DNA from: Mycolicibacterium sp. ND9-15
GTDB lineage: Bacteria > Actinomycetota > Actinomycetes > Mycobacteriales > Mycobacteriaceae
Length of the DNA stretch: 64,000 bases
Direction: 5' to 3'
NCBI RefSeq assembly: GCF_035918395.1
Contig: NZ_CP142362.1
Location: forward strand, 37,501-101,500
The first letter of the stretch is position 1. Every line of letters starts with the position of its first letter. The notes under the pieces are model-generated. The model was given only the letters and a program-made list of their open reading frames with translations. It did no database searches and was not told where the DNA came from. The translations under genes and the position numbers were made by a program. Shown here in pieces: positions 27,604 to 39,358 of the stretch.

Positions 27604-27993
27604 TCAGGCAGCCTCGCCCGACGGCGCATTCACATCAGCGGGCAGCGCACCCTTGGCGACCTCGACCAACGCGGTGAACGCGGCTGGATCGCTGACGGCG
27701 ATCTCGGCGAGGTTCTTGCGGTCCACCTCGACCCCGGCGGCCTTCAGGCCCTGGATCAACCGGTTGTAGGTGATGTCGTTGGCTCGGGCCGCGGCGTTGA
27801 TCCGCGAGATCCACAGCTTGCGGAATTCACCCTTGCGGGCCCGGCGGTCGCGGTAGGCGTAGTTGAGCGAATGCAGCTGCTGTTCTTTGGCCTTGCGGTA
27901 GAGGCGCGACCGCTGGCCGCGGTAACCCTTGGAGGCCTTGAGAATTGTGCGCCGCTTCTTCTGAGCGTTGACTGCGCGCTTGACGCGTGCCAT
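27604..27993 (-). CDS. rplT: 50S ribosomal protein L20
   Basis: Primary rRNA-binding protein needed for early 50S assembly. The 129-residue protein starts [18 protein letters not shown] and contains the highly basic [16 protein letters not shown] and [19 protein letters not shown] blocks; the C-terminus has a short Ala-rich extension. It is third in infC-rpmI-rplT with 38 bases to rpmI. In other bacteria L20 represses this operon; I see no L20 leader of the Bacillus type here. Confidence 0.98.
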   Translation of the reverse strand: MARVKRAVNAQKKRRTILKASKGYRGQRSRLYRKAKEQQLHSLNYAYRDRRARKGEFRKLWISRINAAARANDITYNRLIQGLKAAGVEVDRKNLAEIAVSDPAAFTALVEVAKGALPADVNAPSGEAA

Positions 27994-28031
27994 GAGATTG
28001 TCCTTCGTTCAGGTCGTACGAGACGAGTCGA

Positions 28032-28226
28032 TCAGCCGTTCAGCATCTTCTTGACGCGGGCGACGTCGTTGGCCGACACCGTGGTGCGGCCGTCAAGACG
28101 CCTGGTCCGCTTGCTCGGCTTGTGCTCGAGCAAGTGCCGACGGTTGGCCTTCTGGCGCACGATCTTGCCGGTTCCGGTGCGGCGGAACCGCTTCGAAGCG
28201 CCGCTGTGGGTCTTCGCCTTGGGCAT
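28032..28226 (-). CDS. rpmI: 50S ribosomal protein L35
   Basis: Small 64-residue basic ribosomal protein ([18 protein letters not shown], then [19 protein letters not shown]). It lies between infC and rplT, the standard order, with 20 bases to infC and an AGAGGA-type ribosome site before the ATG. Confidence 0.98.
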   Translation of the reverse strand: MPKAKTHSGASKRFRRTGTGKIVRQKANRRHLLEHKPSKRTRRLDGRTTVSANDVARVKKMLNG

Positions 28227-28246
28227 ATGTCCTCTGCTCTGTTGTT

Positions 28247-28834
28247 CTAACTGGTTGTGTCGGGTGCGGGGGCCGGTGCTGCCGAGCCTTCGGCTTGCTG
28301 GGCCGCCTTGGCGCGAGTCTTCGCGCCACGATGCGGGGCCAGCACCATCGTCATGTTGCGACCATCCTGCTTGGCGGAGGTCTCGACGAAGCCGTAGTCG
28401 GCGACGTCGGCACCCAGCCGCTGCAAGAGGCGGTAGCCCAACTCCGGGCGCGACTGCTCGCGGCCGCGGAACATGATCGTCACCTTGACCTTCGACCCCG
28501 CCTCCAGGAAGCGGATCACGTGACCCTTCTTGGTCTCGTAGTCGTGAGGGTCGATCTTGGGACGAAGTTTCTGTTCCTTGACGACGGTCTGCTGCTGGTT
28601 CTTGCGAGACTCGCGCGCCTTCTGAGCCGTCTCGTATTTGAACTTTCCGTAGTCCATGATCTTGCAGACCGGTGGTTTGGCATCCGGCGCTACTTCGACG
28701 AGATCGAGATCGGCATCCGCGGCGACGCGGAGGGCATCTTCGATGCGAACGATGCCTACCTGTTCACCGCCCGGTCCGATCAGGCGGACTTCAGGTACGC
28801 GGATACGCTCGTTGACGCGGGTCTCAGTGCTGAT
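28247..28834 (-). CDS. infC: Translation initiation factor IF-3 (AUC start codon)
   Basis: Binds the 30S subunit, blocks subunit joining and proofreads start codons. The first ATG in frame (28657) would begin at MDYGKFKYE and lose the entire N-domain. The N-domain codons are intact upstream: [20 protein letters not shown] runs back to an ATC at 28832-28834, with a perfect AGGAGG (28839-28844) four bases before it. I therefore annotate 195 residues from this AUC, close to the 201 of M. tuberculosis. A rare start codon fits the classic autoregulation in which IF-3 rejects its own initiation codon. The C-domain ends in an Ala/Pro tail. The gene leads infC-rpmI-rplT. Confidence 0.93.
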   Translation of the reverse strand: MSTETRVNERIRVPEVRLIGPGGEQVGIVRIEDALRVAADADLDLVEVAPDAKPPVCKIMDYGKFKYETAQKARESRKNQQQTVVKEQKLRPKIDPHDYETKKGHVIRFLEAGSKVKVTIMFRGREQSRPELGYRLLQRLGADVADYGFVETSAKQDGRNMTMVLAPHRGAKTRAKAAQQAEGSAAPAPAPDTTS

Positions 28835-28893
28835 GGGGCCTCCTATTGTTGTCCTCTAGGAGCCCACTCCATCAGCGTGCTGCTCAATCGAAC

Positions 28894-28918
28894 AGAAAAG
28901 CCCTGCTCAAAGCAGGGC
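28894..28918 (-). terminator. Intrinsic terminator/attenuator in the infC leader
   Basis: On the minus strand the stem GCCCTGCT, loop TTG and stem AGCAGGGC are followed by TTTTCT, a textbook rho-independent terminator. It lies 60 bases before the infC AUC, downstream of the predicted promoter at 29051-29056. No gene upstream on this strand needs it, so it is probably an attenuator controlling infC-rpmI-rplT. Confidence 0.75.
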
Positions 28919-29047
28919 CCACAGCCGACCAGGACAGGCATCGGATGCCTGTGACCGGACCGCTGAGCCTTCGGGGAATTCCTGTGGCCAGCGGTGGGAG
29001 GGGGACTCCACTTGCTGTCCCTGGCGTTTGCCGGGACGGTCGCGCAT
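28907..29047 (-). other. Candidate leader open frame ending inside the infC attenuator
   Basis: An open frame from ATG 29047 (46 codons), or from the internal GTG at 29011 with AGGGA six bases ahead (34 codons), ends at a TGA lying in the loop and first stem base of the terminator. A ribosome reaching this stop would cover the 5' arm of the terminator. The predicted transcription start near 29044 would exclude the ATG but not the GTG. Codon content is not protein-like beyond being open, so this may be chance. Confidence 0.25.
28934..28952 (-). other. Hairpin upstream of the infC attenuator
   Basis: ACAGGCATC and GATGCCTGT form a 9+9 inverted repeat around one base, 16 bases before the terminator stem on the minus strand. 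It is probably a second RNA structure of the leader, or a binding site. Confidence 0.5.
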
Positions 29048-29050
29048 GCC

Positions 29051-29056
29051 AGTCTA
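29051..29056 (-). promoter_or_regulatory. -10 element (TAGACT) for the infC leader transcript
   Basis: TAGACT on the minus strand is a favoured mycobacterial -10 hexamer. It would start a leader of about 210 bases before infC. It sits only a few bases from the divergent DUF1844-type gene start. The -35 is weak (GTTAGG-like). Confidence 0.5.
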
Positions 29057-29062
29057 TCAGGC

Positions 29063-29425
29063 ATGACCGATGCGCCTAACACTGGTGATCTGCACGGCTC
29101 GGCCGTGCGCGAGCTCGCCGACATCCCGGCCGTCGAGGTGATCACCCGGTCGGCCGTCATGTTGATGAGTGCCGCCGCGGAGAAGCTAGGGCTGTCGGCC
29201 GAGAATCCGGACGACAGCCCGTACCGGGACCTCGACGAGGCGCGCAGGTTGATCACGGCGCTGGCCGGCTTGATCACCGCGGCCGCCGAGTATCTCGGAC
29301 CGCACGCCGGACCGGTGCGCGACGGGCTCAAGACGCTGCAGTTGGCGTTCCGCGAAGCCAGCGCATCGCCCGACGAACCCGGCCAGGGCCCCGGCGAGAA
29401 ATACACCGGCCCCGTCTGGTCGTGA
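29063..29425 (+). CDS. DUF1844-family protein
   Basis: Small 120-residue protein of the DUF1844 type, recognised by [20 protein letters not shown] followed by [18 protein letters not shown] and a helical region ending in a Gly/Pro-rich tail. Function unknown. The ATG at 29063 fits the family; an open extension to 28994 runs through the infC leader and is not used. It is divergent from infC and lies 31 bases before lysX on the same strand. Confidence 0.8.
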   Translation: MTDAPNTGDLHGSAVRELADIPAVEVITRSAVMLMSAAAEKLGLSAENPDDSPYRDLDEARRLITALAGLITAAAEYLGPHAGPVRDGLKTLQLAFREASASPDEPGQGPGEKYTGPVWS

Positions 29426-29456
29426 GTCACCACCCATTTCACAGCTCAACCGAATA

Positions 29457-32400
29457 ATGTCGCGGCCTATGACCGTCGTAGTGGCGCCGGCCACCCGCCG
29501 CAGGTCGAGGCACCGATGGGTACCCGCGGCGGCGGGCTGGACCGTCGGCATCATCGCCACGCTCTCGTTGATGGCGAGCGTCTCGCCGTTCGTGCGGTCG
29601 GTCATCAGGGTCCCGCGCGAGTTCGTCAACGACTACATCTTCAACTTCCCCGACACCAGCTTCGCGTGGGCGTTCGTGCTGGCGCTGTTGGCGGCGGCCC
29701 TGGCGGCGCGCAAGCGCATCGCCTGGTGGATTCTCGTCGGCTACATGGTGGCCGCGATCGGCTGGAACGTCGGCGGCTTGGTCACCGGCGATGAGTCGGT
29801 GATGCAGGACATCGGCGAGATCGTCGGCATCGGGTTCCATCTCGCCGCGATCCTGTTCTTGCTCCTGGCGCGGGGTGAGTTCTGGGCGAAGGTGCGCCGC
29901 GGGGCGCTGGTCAAGGCGGCGGGCGCGCTGGTCGCCGGCATGGCGATCGGCACCGCGATCGGGTGGGGACTGCTCGAACTGTTCCCCGGCTCGCTGGCCC
30001 GCGAGGACCGGTTCTGGTACGCGCTGAACCGGGTGAGCGCGTTCGCCGGCGCGGATTCGTCGAACTTCTCCGGGCATCCGCACGTACTGGTCAACACGCT
30101 GCTCGGGCTGTTCGGGGCGCTGGCCCTGATGGTCGCGGCGATCGTGCTCTTCCAATCCCAGCGGGCAGAGAACGCGCTCACCGGCGAGGACGAGTCCGCG
30201 CTGCGCGGGCTGTTGGAGTTGTTCGGCAAGAACGACTCGCTGGGCTATTTCGCGACGCGGCGCGACAAGGCGGTGGTATTCGCACCCAACGGACGGGCCG
30301 CCATCACCTACCGCGTGGAGGTCGGTGTCTGCTTGGCCAGCGGGGATCCGGTGGGTGACCCGAAGGCATGGCCGGCGGCTATCGAGGCGTGGCTCGAGTT
30401 GTGTGAGACCTATGGGTGGGCCCCGGGCGTGATGGGGGCCAGCTCCGCGGGGGCGGAGGCGTTCCGTGAAGCGGGACTCAACGCCCTGCAGCTCGGCGAC
30501 GAAGCGATCCTGTACCCGGACAACTTCCGGCTCTCCGGGCCGGAAATGCGCGCGGTCCGCCAGGCGGTGACGCGGGCCCGGCGGGCGGGGGCCGTCGTCC
30601 GGATCCGCAGGCACCGCGACCTCAGTGCCGAGGAGATGGCCGAGGTCATCGCCCGGGCCGACGCCTGGCGCGACACCGACGACGAGCGCGGGTTCTCAAT
30701 GGCGTTGGGCAGGCTCGGCGATCCGGCGGACGGCGACTGCCTTCTGGTGGAGGCGGTCCAAGATGATGTCGGGGGGTCGGGCGGGAATGATCATGTGGTC
30801 GCGATGCTGTCATTGGTGCCGTGGGGTGCCAACGGCGCCTCACTGGACCTGATGCGCCGCTCCCCCCAATCCCCGAACGGCACCATCGAGCTCATGGTCA
30901 GCGAACTGTGCATGCAGGCCGAAGCCATTGGCATTACCAGGGTTTCGTTGAACTTCGCCATGTTTCGCTCGGCGTTCGAGCAGGGCGCACAGCTCGGTGC
31001 GGGCCCGATCGCGCGGCTGTGGCGCAGCTTGCTCGTGTTCTTCTCGCGATGGTGGCAGCTCGAGACGCTGTATCGCTCGAACATGAAGTACCAACCGCAA
31101 TGGGTGCCGCGCTACGCCTGCTATGAGGACGCCCGCCTGGTGCCCCGGGTCGGTGTGGCCTCGGTGATCGCCGAAGGCTTTCTGGTGCTGCCGTTTTCGC
31201 GACGTCACGAGCAGCCGCACACTGGCCATCACACCGCGGTGCCACAGAACCTGATGGCGACCGGACTGCTGCATCACGATGGCACCGCCCCCGACATCAG
31301 TGGCCTGGCCGCAGATTTGCCCGACGGCGACGAGCCACGGCTGCCGGAACAGGTTCGAGTGCGCATGGCCAAGCTCAAGGCGTTGCAGGACAGCGGAATC
31401 GAGGCCTACCCCGTCGGCAGGGAGCCGTCGCACTCCATCGCCGCGGCGATCAAAGCAGACGACGATGTTTCGGTGACGGTGGCGGGCCGGGTGCTGCGCA
31501 GCCGGGACTACGGGGGTGTGCTGTTCGCCCAGTTGCGTGACTGGTCCGGTGAAGTTCAACTCCTGCTGGACAATTCCCTGCTGGAATCGACAACGACGGC
31601 CGACTTCACCCGCGCCATCGATCTCGGTGATCTCATCGAGGTGTCCGGGACGATGGGGTACAGCAAGAAGGGCACCCGCTCGCTGCTCGCGCATGACTGG
31701 CGGCTGATCGGCAAGTGTCTGCGTCCGCTACCGGACAAGTGGAAGGGATTGACCGACCAGGAAGCCCGGGTACGTGCCCGCTACGTCGACCTGGCGATCA
31801 ACACCGAGGCTCGCGACCTGATCCGCACCCGAAGCGCGGTGCTGCAGGCGATTCGGGAGACGTTGGTCGGCAAGGGTTTCCTCGAGGTCGAGACGCCGAT
31901 CCTGCAGCAGATCCACGGCGGTGCCAACGCACGGCCGTTTCTCACCCACATCAACGCCTACGACCTGGACCTCTACCTGCGCATCGCTCCCGAGCTGTAC
32001 CTCAAACGGTTATGCGTCGGCGGGGTCGAGCGGGTCTTCGAACTGGGCCGAGCGTTTCGCAACGAGGGCGTGGACTTCAGCCACAACCCCGAGTTCACGA
32101 TGTTGGAGGCGTATCAGGCACACGCGGACTACCACGTGTGGATCGACGGCTGCCGTGAGCTGATCCAGAACGCGGCCGAAGCCGCCAACGGCGCGCACGT
32201 GTTCTACCGGGCGCGCGAAGGCGGCGGGTTGGAGCCCGTCGACATTTCCGGCCGGTGGACCGTCAAGACCGTGCACGGCGCGGTGTCGGAGGCGCTCGGC
32301 GAGGAGATCGGTCCGGAGACCGACCTGCCGATGCTGCGCAAGCTGTGCGACGCCGCCGGCATCCCGTACCTGACGCATTGGGACGCTGGCGCGGTGGTGC

Positions 32401-32795
32401 TCGAACTCTACGAGCGGCTGGTCGAGGATCGCACCGAAGAGCCGACGTTCTACAAGGACTTCCCGACGTCGGTATCGCCGCTGACACGTCCGCACCGCAG
32501 CATTCCCGGCGTCGCCGAACGCTGGGACCTGGTGGCGTGGGGCGTCGAGCTCGGCACCGCCTACAGCGAACTCACCGATCCGGTCGAGCAGCGCCGCCGG
32601 CTGCAGGAGCAGTCGCTACTCGCGGCCGGAGGCGACCCGGAGGCGATGGAACTCGACGAGGACTTCCTGCGGGCGATGGAGTACGCGATGCCGCCGACGG
32701 GCGGGCTCGGAATGGGCGTGGATCGCGTCGTCATGCTGATCACAGGCCGCAGCATCCGCGAGACGCTGCCGTTCCCGCTGGCCAAACCGCGGTAG
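29457..32795 (+). CDS. lysX: Lysylphosphatidylglycerol synthase / lysyl-tRNA synthetase fusion
   Basis: Two-domain membrane protein of 1112 residues (Rv1640c). Residues 1-240 hold about seven membrane helices of the MprF type, about 250-600 the GNAT-like LPG synthase domain, and from about 630 a class II lysyl-tRNA synthetase: OB-fold anticodon domain, motif 2 [15 protein letters not shown] near 867, and motif 3 [10 protein letters not shown] near 1082. The synthetase part makes Lys-tRNA, which the membrane part uses to add lysine to phosphatidylglycerol, lowering surface charge; LysX protects M. tuberculosis from cationic peptides. The start may be 29457 or the ATG at 29469. The small membrane gene downstream is four bases away. 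Confidence 0.95.
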   Translation: MSRPMTVVVAPATRRRSRHRWVPAAAGWTVGIIATLSLMASVSPFVRSVIRVPREFVNDYIFNFPDTSFAWAFVLALLAAALAARKRIAWWILVGYMVAAIGWNVGGLVTGDESVMQDIGEIVGIGFHLAAILFLLLARGEFWAKVRRGALVKAAGALVAGMAIGTAIGWGLLELFPGSLAREDRFWYALNRVSAFAGADSSNFSGHPHVLVNTLLGLFGALALMVAAIVLFQSQRAENALTGEDESALRGLLELFGKNDSLGYFATRRDKAVVFAPNGRAAITYRVEVGVCLASGDPVGDPKAWPAAIEAWLELCETYGWAPGVMGASSAGAEAFREAGLNALQLGDEAILYPDNFRLSGPEMRAVRQAVTRARRAGAVVRIRRHRDLSAEEMAEVIARADAWRDTDDERGFSMALGRLGDPADGDCLLVEAVQDDVGGSGGNDHVVAMLSLVPWGANGASLDLMRRSPQSPNGTIELMVSELCMQAEAIGITRVSLNFAMFRSAFEQGAQLGAGPIARLWRSLLVFFSRWWQLETLYRSNMKYQPQWVPRYACYEDARLVPRVGVASVIAEGFLVLPFSRRHEQPHTGHHTAVPQNLMATGLLHHDGTAPDISGLAADLPDGDEPRLPEQVRVRMAKLKALQDSGIEAYPVGREPSHSIAAAIKADDDVSVTVAGRVLRSRDYGGVLFAQLRDWSGEVQLLLDNSLLESTTTADFTRAIDLGDLIEVSGTMGYSKKGTRSLLAHDWRLIGKCLRPLPDKWKGLTDQEARVRARYVDLAINTEARDLIRTRSAVLQAIRETLVGKGFLEVETPILQQIHGGANARPFLTHINAYDLDLYLRIAPELYLKRLCVGGVERVFELGRAFRNEGVDFSHNPEFTMLEAYQAHADYHVWIDGCRELIQNAAEAANGAHVFYRAREGGGLEPVDISGRWTVKTVHGAVSEALGEEIGPETDLPMLRKLCDAAGIPYLTHWDAGAVVLELYERLVEDRTEEPTFYKDFPTSVSPLTRPHRSIPGVAERWDLVAWGVELGTAYSELTDPVEQRRRLQEQSLLAAGGDPEAMELDEDFLRAMEYAMPPTGGLGMGVDRVVMLITGRSIRETLPFPLAKPR

Positions 32796-32799
32796 CGCG

Positions 32800-33219
32800 A
32801 TGGCCTGGTTCCATGCGATGTTCGCCCGGCACTCCAATCCCTGGAGTGCGTGGAGCCGTTGGGCGACAACACCATTGGTGCTGGTGCCGGCGTGGACCCG
32901 GCGCTGGGACCAGGCGGCGCTGGTCGCGGCGTGGTTCGCGGTCAACCCGGTGCTGTTCGGCCGGCCCGCCGACGATCGGGCCTGGGCCACCCGCGCCATG
33001 CTGGGTGAGGAGTTGTGGATTCGCCGCCTCCCCCGCGATGGGGCGATGGTCGTCAGTGTGGCGGCCGGCGCCGCCCAGGCCACCGCCATCGTCGCCGCCT
33101 GGCGGCACCACGGGCGCGTCGCAGCCGTCGCGACCGCGGTACAGATGGGTCTGACCTTGGTGTACTGGCGGCAGATGGCCGGGTATCTGGCCGCCGCTTC
33201 CGGGGGCCGCTTCCGCTGA
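32800..33219 (+). CDS. Small membrane protein (DUF6653-like)
   Basis: A 139-residue protein opening with MFARHSNPWSAWSRW, which I associate with the DUF6653 family, and then three hydrophobic segments (TTPLVLVPAW, QAALVAAWFAVNPVLF, ATAIVAAWRHH to TLVYWRQMAGYL). Function unknown. The ATG at 32800 is four bases after the lysX stop, so it is probably co-transcribed with lysX and may act in the same membrane. Confidence 0.75.
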   Translation: MAWFHAMFARHSNPWSAWSRWATTPLVLVPAWTRRWDQAALVAAWFAVNPVLFGRPADDRAWATRAMLGEELWIRRLPRDGAMVVSVAAGAAQATAIVAAWRHHGRVAAVATAVQMGLTLVYWRQMAGYLAAASGGRFR

Positions 33220-33281
33220 GCGGACCTCGTTGACAGGTATTTCACAGCCCACCGCAAGTATCAGCCGTCACCCTGAGGATC

Positions 33282-34643
33282 GTGACGTTGGCGACACTGG
33301 CCCATTCGCTACGTGCGCATCTCTCGTTGACGCACGGCTGGATTCCTACGACCGTGCAAGTGGTCGCGGCGATCGCACTGGTCGCGGCGATTGGATGGCG
33401 TACCCGCCACTGGCGGCTGGTCTGGGTGCCTTGGGCGGCGCTGTGCGGCGTTGCGCTGGCGGCGGCGACGTACTGGTACGTCGGGTCGGAAGGGCTCGCG
33501 GGTAACCCGGCACCACGCTCGCTCTGGGCGTGGATAGGGCTGTCGGGTGTGGCCGGCGCCGTCCTGGTCGCGGGCTGGCGAGGAGCACGCTGGTGGCGCC
33601 GTGGCGTCTCGGTGATGGCGCTGCCGCTGTGCCTGCTGTCCGTGGCGCTGGCCGTGAACGTGTGGGTGGGTTACGTCCCGACCGTGCAGGCCGCGTGGAA
33701 CCAACTGACCGCAGGCCCGCTGCCCGATCAGACCGACGCGGTGACCATGCTCGCGATGCAGCAGCGGCATCACATCCCAGCCAGGGGCACCGTCGTGCCG
33801 GTCGACATCGGCAACACGGCATCGGGCTTTCGGCACCGCGGTGAACTCGTCTACCTGCCACCGGCGTGGTACGGGACCAATCCGCCGCCAACGCTCCCGG
33901 CCGTGATGATGATCGGCGGCGAGTTCAACACGCCGGCCGACTGGGTGCGTGCCGGCAATGCGGTCACCACGGCAGACGAGTTCGCCGCCGCGCACCGCGG
34001 CAACGCTCCCGTGTTGGTCTTCGTCGACGCCGGCGGAACCTTCAACAACGACACAGAATGCGTGAACGGCCGGCGCGGCAACGCCGCCGATCACCTCACC
34101 AGAGATGTTGTGCCGTACATGGTCTCGAGGTTCAAGGTGAGCGCCAACCGGCGCAACTGGGGCATCGTCGGCTGGTCCATGGGCGGCACCTGCGCCGTCG
34201 ACCTGGCCGTGATGCATCCCGAAACCTTCAGCGCTTTCGACGACATCGCCGGAGACCTCAGCCCGAACTCCGGCACCCGGGAACAGACCATCGACCGTCT
34301 GTTCGACGGTAACCCCGCGGCCTACGCGTCCTTCGATCCGACGACCGTCATCAACCGCCATGGCCGCTACTCCGGCGTCACCGGACGGTTCGACGTCAAC
34401 ACCGTGGACGCGGCCCCGCAGACCGACGCGGCCAATTCCTTGTGCAGCCTGGGGAAGGTCAACGGCATCAGCTGCGCCGTCGTGGTCGAGCCGGGCAAAC
34501 ACGACTGGCCATACGCAGCGCGCGCTTTCGCGGCCGCGCTGCCGTGGCTGGCGGGCCAACTCGGCACCCCGGGTGTCGCACCCGACCCGGCGTCCGCTGT
34601 CACGTCACAGGTGCCGCCGGTTCGGCAGACCGCCGCGCACTAG
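33282..34643 (+). CDS. Membrane-anchored esterase (esterase D / mycolyltransferase-like fold)
   Basis: A 453-residue protein with four N-terminal membrane helices (about 20-135) and an extracytoplasmic alpha/beta hydrolase domain related to Ag85/esterase D, syntenic with Rv1639c. The nucleophile is in GWSMGG near residue 296-301 and the catalytic His in GKHDWPYA near 406. The LPAVMMIGGEFNTPADW segment matches this family. The start is a GTG at 33282; TTG at 33288 has better spacing from GAGGA and could be the true start. Substrate unknown; cell-envelope lipid esters are plausible. Confidence 0.85.
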   Translation: MTLATLAHSLRAHLSLTHGWIPTTVQVVAAIALVAAIGWRTRHWRLVWVPWAALCGVALAAATYWYVGSEGLAGNPAPRSLWAWIGLSGVAGAVLVAGWRGARWWRRGVSVMALPLCLLSVALAVNVWVGYVPTVQAAWNQLTAGPLPDQTDAVTMLAMQQRHHIPARGTVVPVDIGNTASGFRHRGELVYLPPAWYGTNPPPTLPAVMMIGGEFNTPADWVRAGNAVTTADEFAAAHRGNAPVLVFVDAGGTFNNDTECVNGRRGNAADHLTRDVVPYMVSRFKVSANRRNWGIVGWSMGGTCAVDLAVMHPETFSAFDDIAGDLSPNSGTREQTIDRLFDGNPAAYASFDPTTVINRHGRYSGVTGRFDVNTVDAAPQTDAANSLCSLGKVNGISCAVVVEPGKHDWPYAARAFAAALPWLAGQLGTPGVAPDPASAVTSQVPPVRQTAAH

Positions 34644-34660
34644 CGGGTAGCGTGAGCGAT

Positions 34661-34978
34661 ATGTCGGACGAGCCGACTCCGGAACAGGAGCAGGAACCCG
34701 CGCTCGACGCCGAGGTCGTCGAGCCCAAACGCGGCGCGACCACGCCCGTGGAGCCGGTGGACACGGGGTACACCCCCGGCGGTGTCCCTACTTTCGACGG
34801 GGTGCGGGAGAAGATCGAAACCCGTTATGGCGCCGCGGTCGGTGCCTCCGAACTCGCAGCCGAGACGCCCGAAGGGCGCAGTGTCGCCGAGCAGTACGAG
34901 GAGCGTGAGCGTGCGGCCGCCGAGCGATTGGCGCAGATCCGCGAGCAGATGCGCAAACAGTCCGGCGAATCTCAGTAG
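34661..34978 (+). CDS. Small charged protein of unknown function
   Basis: A 105-residue hydrophilic protein, possibly the counterpart of Rv1638A. The N-terminal third is Glu/Pro-rich and disordered-looking, followed by GYTPGGVPTFDGVREKIETRYG and an acidic/basic helix (YEERERAAAERLAQIREQMRKQ) that may form a coiled coil. The ATG at 34661 follows TAGCGT by seven bases, a leaderless arrangement. It is convergent with uvrA, 38 bases apart. Confidence 0.7.
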   Translation: MSDEPTPEQEQEPALDAEVVEPKRGATTPVEPVDTGYTPGGVPTFDGVREKIETRYGAAVGASELAAETPEGRSVAEQYEERERAAAERLAQIREQMRKQSGESQ

Positions 34979-35016
34979 TCCGACGAGATCTTCGACTATC
35001 CGGCTCGGCGATGCGG

Positions 35017-37926
<2,910 letters not shown>

Positions 37927-37958
37927 CCGGTTCCCTCCCGAAGAGATAGTTCAAAGCC

Positions 37959-37981
37959 ACTCTATGTGGACCCACCGACAA
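37959..37981 (-). promoter_or_regulatory. RecA-NDp (PafBC-type) damage promoter of uvrA
   Basis: The minus strand reads TTGTCGGTG (37981-37973), eight bases, then TAGAGT (37964-37959), a perfect match to the published consensus TTGTCRGTG-N8-TANNNT used by PafBC with SigA. It lies 33 bases before the uvrA start and overlaps the promoter area of the divergent gene. Confidence 0.8.
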
Positions 37982-37998
37982 GCCCCAGACGAGCCGGA

Positions 37999-38004
37999 TA
38001 CCGT
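37999..38004 (+). promoter_or_regulatory. -10 element (TACCGT) for the MBL-fold hydrolase, leaderless
   Basis: TACCGT lies six bases before the ATG at 38011, so the transcript should begin at the start codon. It faces the uvrA damage promoter only 18 bases away. Confidence 0.5.
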
Positions 38005-38010
38005 GAGGCT

Positions 38011-38682
38011 ATGACCGTCGTCGACGACAACTACACCGGCCATGTGGAGCCCCAGACAGCGGCTCGGCGCACGCTTCCGGGCGCCTCGATCGTCAAGGTC
38101 TCTGTGGGCCAGATGGACAACAACGCCTACCTGATCACATGTTCCCGGACGGGCGAGACGCTGCTCATCGACGCCGCCAACGATGCGGAGATCCTGCTTG
38201 AGCTGATCGAGCGGTATGCGCCGAAGCTGTCGCTGATCGTCACCAGTCACCAACACTGGGATCACGTGCAGGCGCTCGAGCAGGTGGCCAAGGCCACCGG
38301 GGCGCCGACGGCCGCCCACCGGCTCGATGCCGAAGCGTTGCCCGTCAAGCCGGCCCGGATCCTGGCTCACGGCGACACCGTCGAGATCGGCGACTTGAAG
38401 TTCGACGTCATCCATCTGCAGGGCCACACCCCTGGCTCGGTGGCGCTGGCGCTCGTCGGCGCCGACGACGCGACCCACCTGTTCACCGGGGACTGTCTGT
38501 TTCCCGGCGGCGTCGGAAAGACTTGGGAGGACGGCGCCTTCGACCAGTTGCTCGGCGACGTGACCCGGCGGGTGTTCGACGTCTACGGCGATTCCACGGT
38601 GGTCTATCCGGGCCACGGCGACGACACCACCCTCGGGACCGAGCGCCCGCACCTCGGGGAGTGGCGCGAGCGCGGCTGGTAG
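38011..38682 (+). CDS. Metallo-beta-lactamase-fold hydrolase (glyoxalase II-like)
   Basis: A 223-residue cytosolic protein, syntenic with Rv1637c. The metal motif HxHxDH is present as SHQHWDH, with the later ligands in [18 protein letters not shown] and [10 protein letters not shown], the arrangement of glyoxalase II and persulfide-dioxygenase-like enzymes. The start at 38011 follows a -10 hexamer by six bases; longer starts would run into the uvrA gene. Mycobacteria use mycothiol, so a mycothiol thioester or related substrate is a reasonable guess, not shown by sequence. Confidence 0.88.
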   Translation: MTVVDDNYTGHVEPQTAARRTLPGASIVKVSVGQMDNNAYLITCSRTGETLLIDAANDAEILLELIERYAPKLSLIVTSHQHWDHVQALEQVAKATGAPTAAHRLDAEALPVKPARILAHGDTVEIGDLKFDVIHLQGHTPGSVALALVGADDATHLFTGDCLFPGGVGKTWEDGAFDQLLGDVTRRVFDVYGDSTVVYPGHGDDTTLGTERPHLGEWRERGW

Positions 38683-38692
38683 AGCCACCGGG

Positions 38693-39100
38693 CTACTGGG
38701 CGAGCAGCCGGTAAGCGATTCCCAAGGATCTATAAGTGCGTTCGGCCCGCAGGTCGAGCGACAACAACTCCTGGCCGTAGCTGTGGGCCGTGAGGCCGAC
38801 GAGGGCGTCATAGGTGGCGCCCCCCATCACGCCGGCCGTCGCGGCAGTCGCCGTGAGTGATTCATACAGTTCGGCCGCCGGGGCGATAACGCGTCCGCCC
38901 CACTGCCGGGCGAGGTACTCAGCCACTATCGCGGCGTCCAGCCGGAACGGCTCGGGCATGCGCGTGAGCACTGCGTAGGTTTCCGACACCACATGTGCCG
39001 GAACGAGCGCATCGGGAGTGACAGCACGGCGAGCCGCCGCATGCGCCTCATGCCAGGGCGCGAACGCTGCGATGACGACGCTCGTATCGAGCGCGGTCAC
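38693..39100 (-). CDS. vapC: PIN-domain toxin (VapC family)
   Basis: Predicted Mg-dependent endoribonuclease of a type II toxin-antitoxin pair, 135 residues. The acidic PIN quartet is visible as Asp5 (TALDTSVVI), Glu40 (VVSETYAV), Asp98 (ATYDALVGL) and Asp116 (LLSLDLRAE). The start overlaps the antitoxin stop by four bases (ATGA), the usual coupled arrangement. VapC toxins cleave specific tRNAs or rRNA; the target cannot be read here. The pair lies in a patch interrupting the M. tuberculosis-like gene order between Rv1637c and Rv1636. Confidence 0.88.
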   Translation of the reverse strand: MTALDTSVVIAAFAPWHEAHAAARRAVTPDALVPAHVVSETYAVLTRMPEPFRLDAAIVAEYLARQWGGRVIAPAAELYESLTATAATAGVMGGATYDALVGLTAHSYGQELLSLDLRAERTYRSLGIAYRLLAQ

Positions 39101-39342
39101 CGACGGGCGGCTTCCACCGCATCCCGGACCTGCTCGGCGGTGAGGGCGGGAAGATCGGCGTCGGCAACCGCCACTAGAGCGCCTTCGCGATCCACCAGCC
39201 GCACAGGCGTGGTCGCCGGCGAAATTTCGAGCCGTCCCTCAACCTCCCTCAACACGATCCGGCTGCCAGGCCGCAATCCGAGACGCTCACGGACTTCCTT
39301 CGGGACGACGATTCGACCGCCGGCGTCAATGGTTGCGAACAT
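39097..39342 (-). CDS. vapB: AbrB-type antitoxin (VapB family)
   Basis: An 81-residue antitoxin with an N-terminal swapped-hairpin AbrB/MazE DNA-binding domain (TIDAGGRIVVPKEVRERLGLRPGSRIVL) and a helical C-terminus that should wrap the toxin. It is first in the vapBC operon. A -10 hexamer TATCGT lies six bases before the ATG, so the mRNA is probably leaderless, and an inverted repeat overlaps both. Confidence 0.88.
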   Translation of the reverse strand: MFATIDAGGRIVVPKEVRERLGLRPGSRIVLREVEGRLEISPATTPVRLVDREGALVAVADADLPALTAEQVRDAVEAARR

Positions 39343-39358
39343 GGTTTGACGATACCAT
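39341..39358. promoter_or_regulatory. vapBC promoter and candidate operator
   Basis: ATGGT and ACCAT form a 5+5 inverted repeat with an 8-base spacer that spans the vapB start codon and the -10 TATCGT (minus strand, 39354-39349). VapBC complexes commonly bind such repeats to repress their own operon. Confidence 0.45.

Noticed and set aside
28847..28876. Nine-codon frame (MEWAPRGQQ) whose stop touches the infC ribosome site
   Set aside because: Very short, no ribosome site of its own; could couple to infC but cannot be supported from one sequence.
37927..38010. LexA SOS box for uvrA
   Set aside because: No TCGAAC-N4-GTTCGA-like palindrome; the PafBC-type motif explains damage control better.
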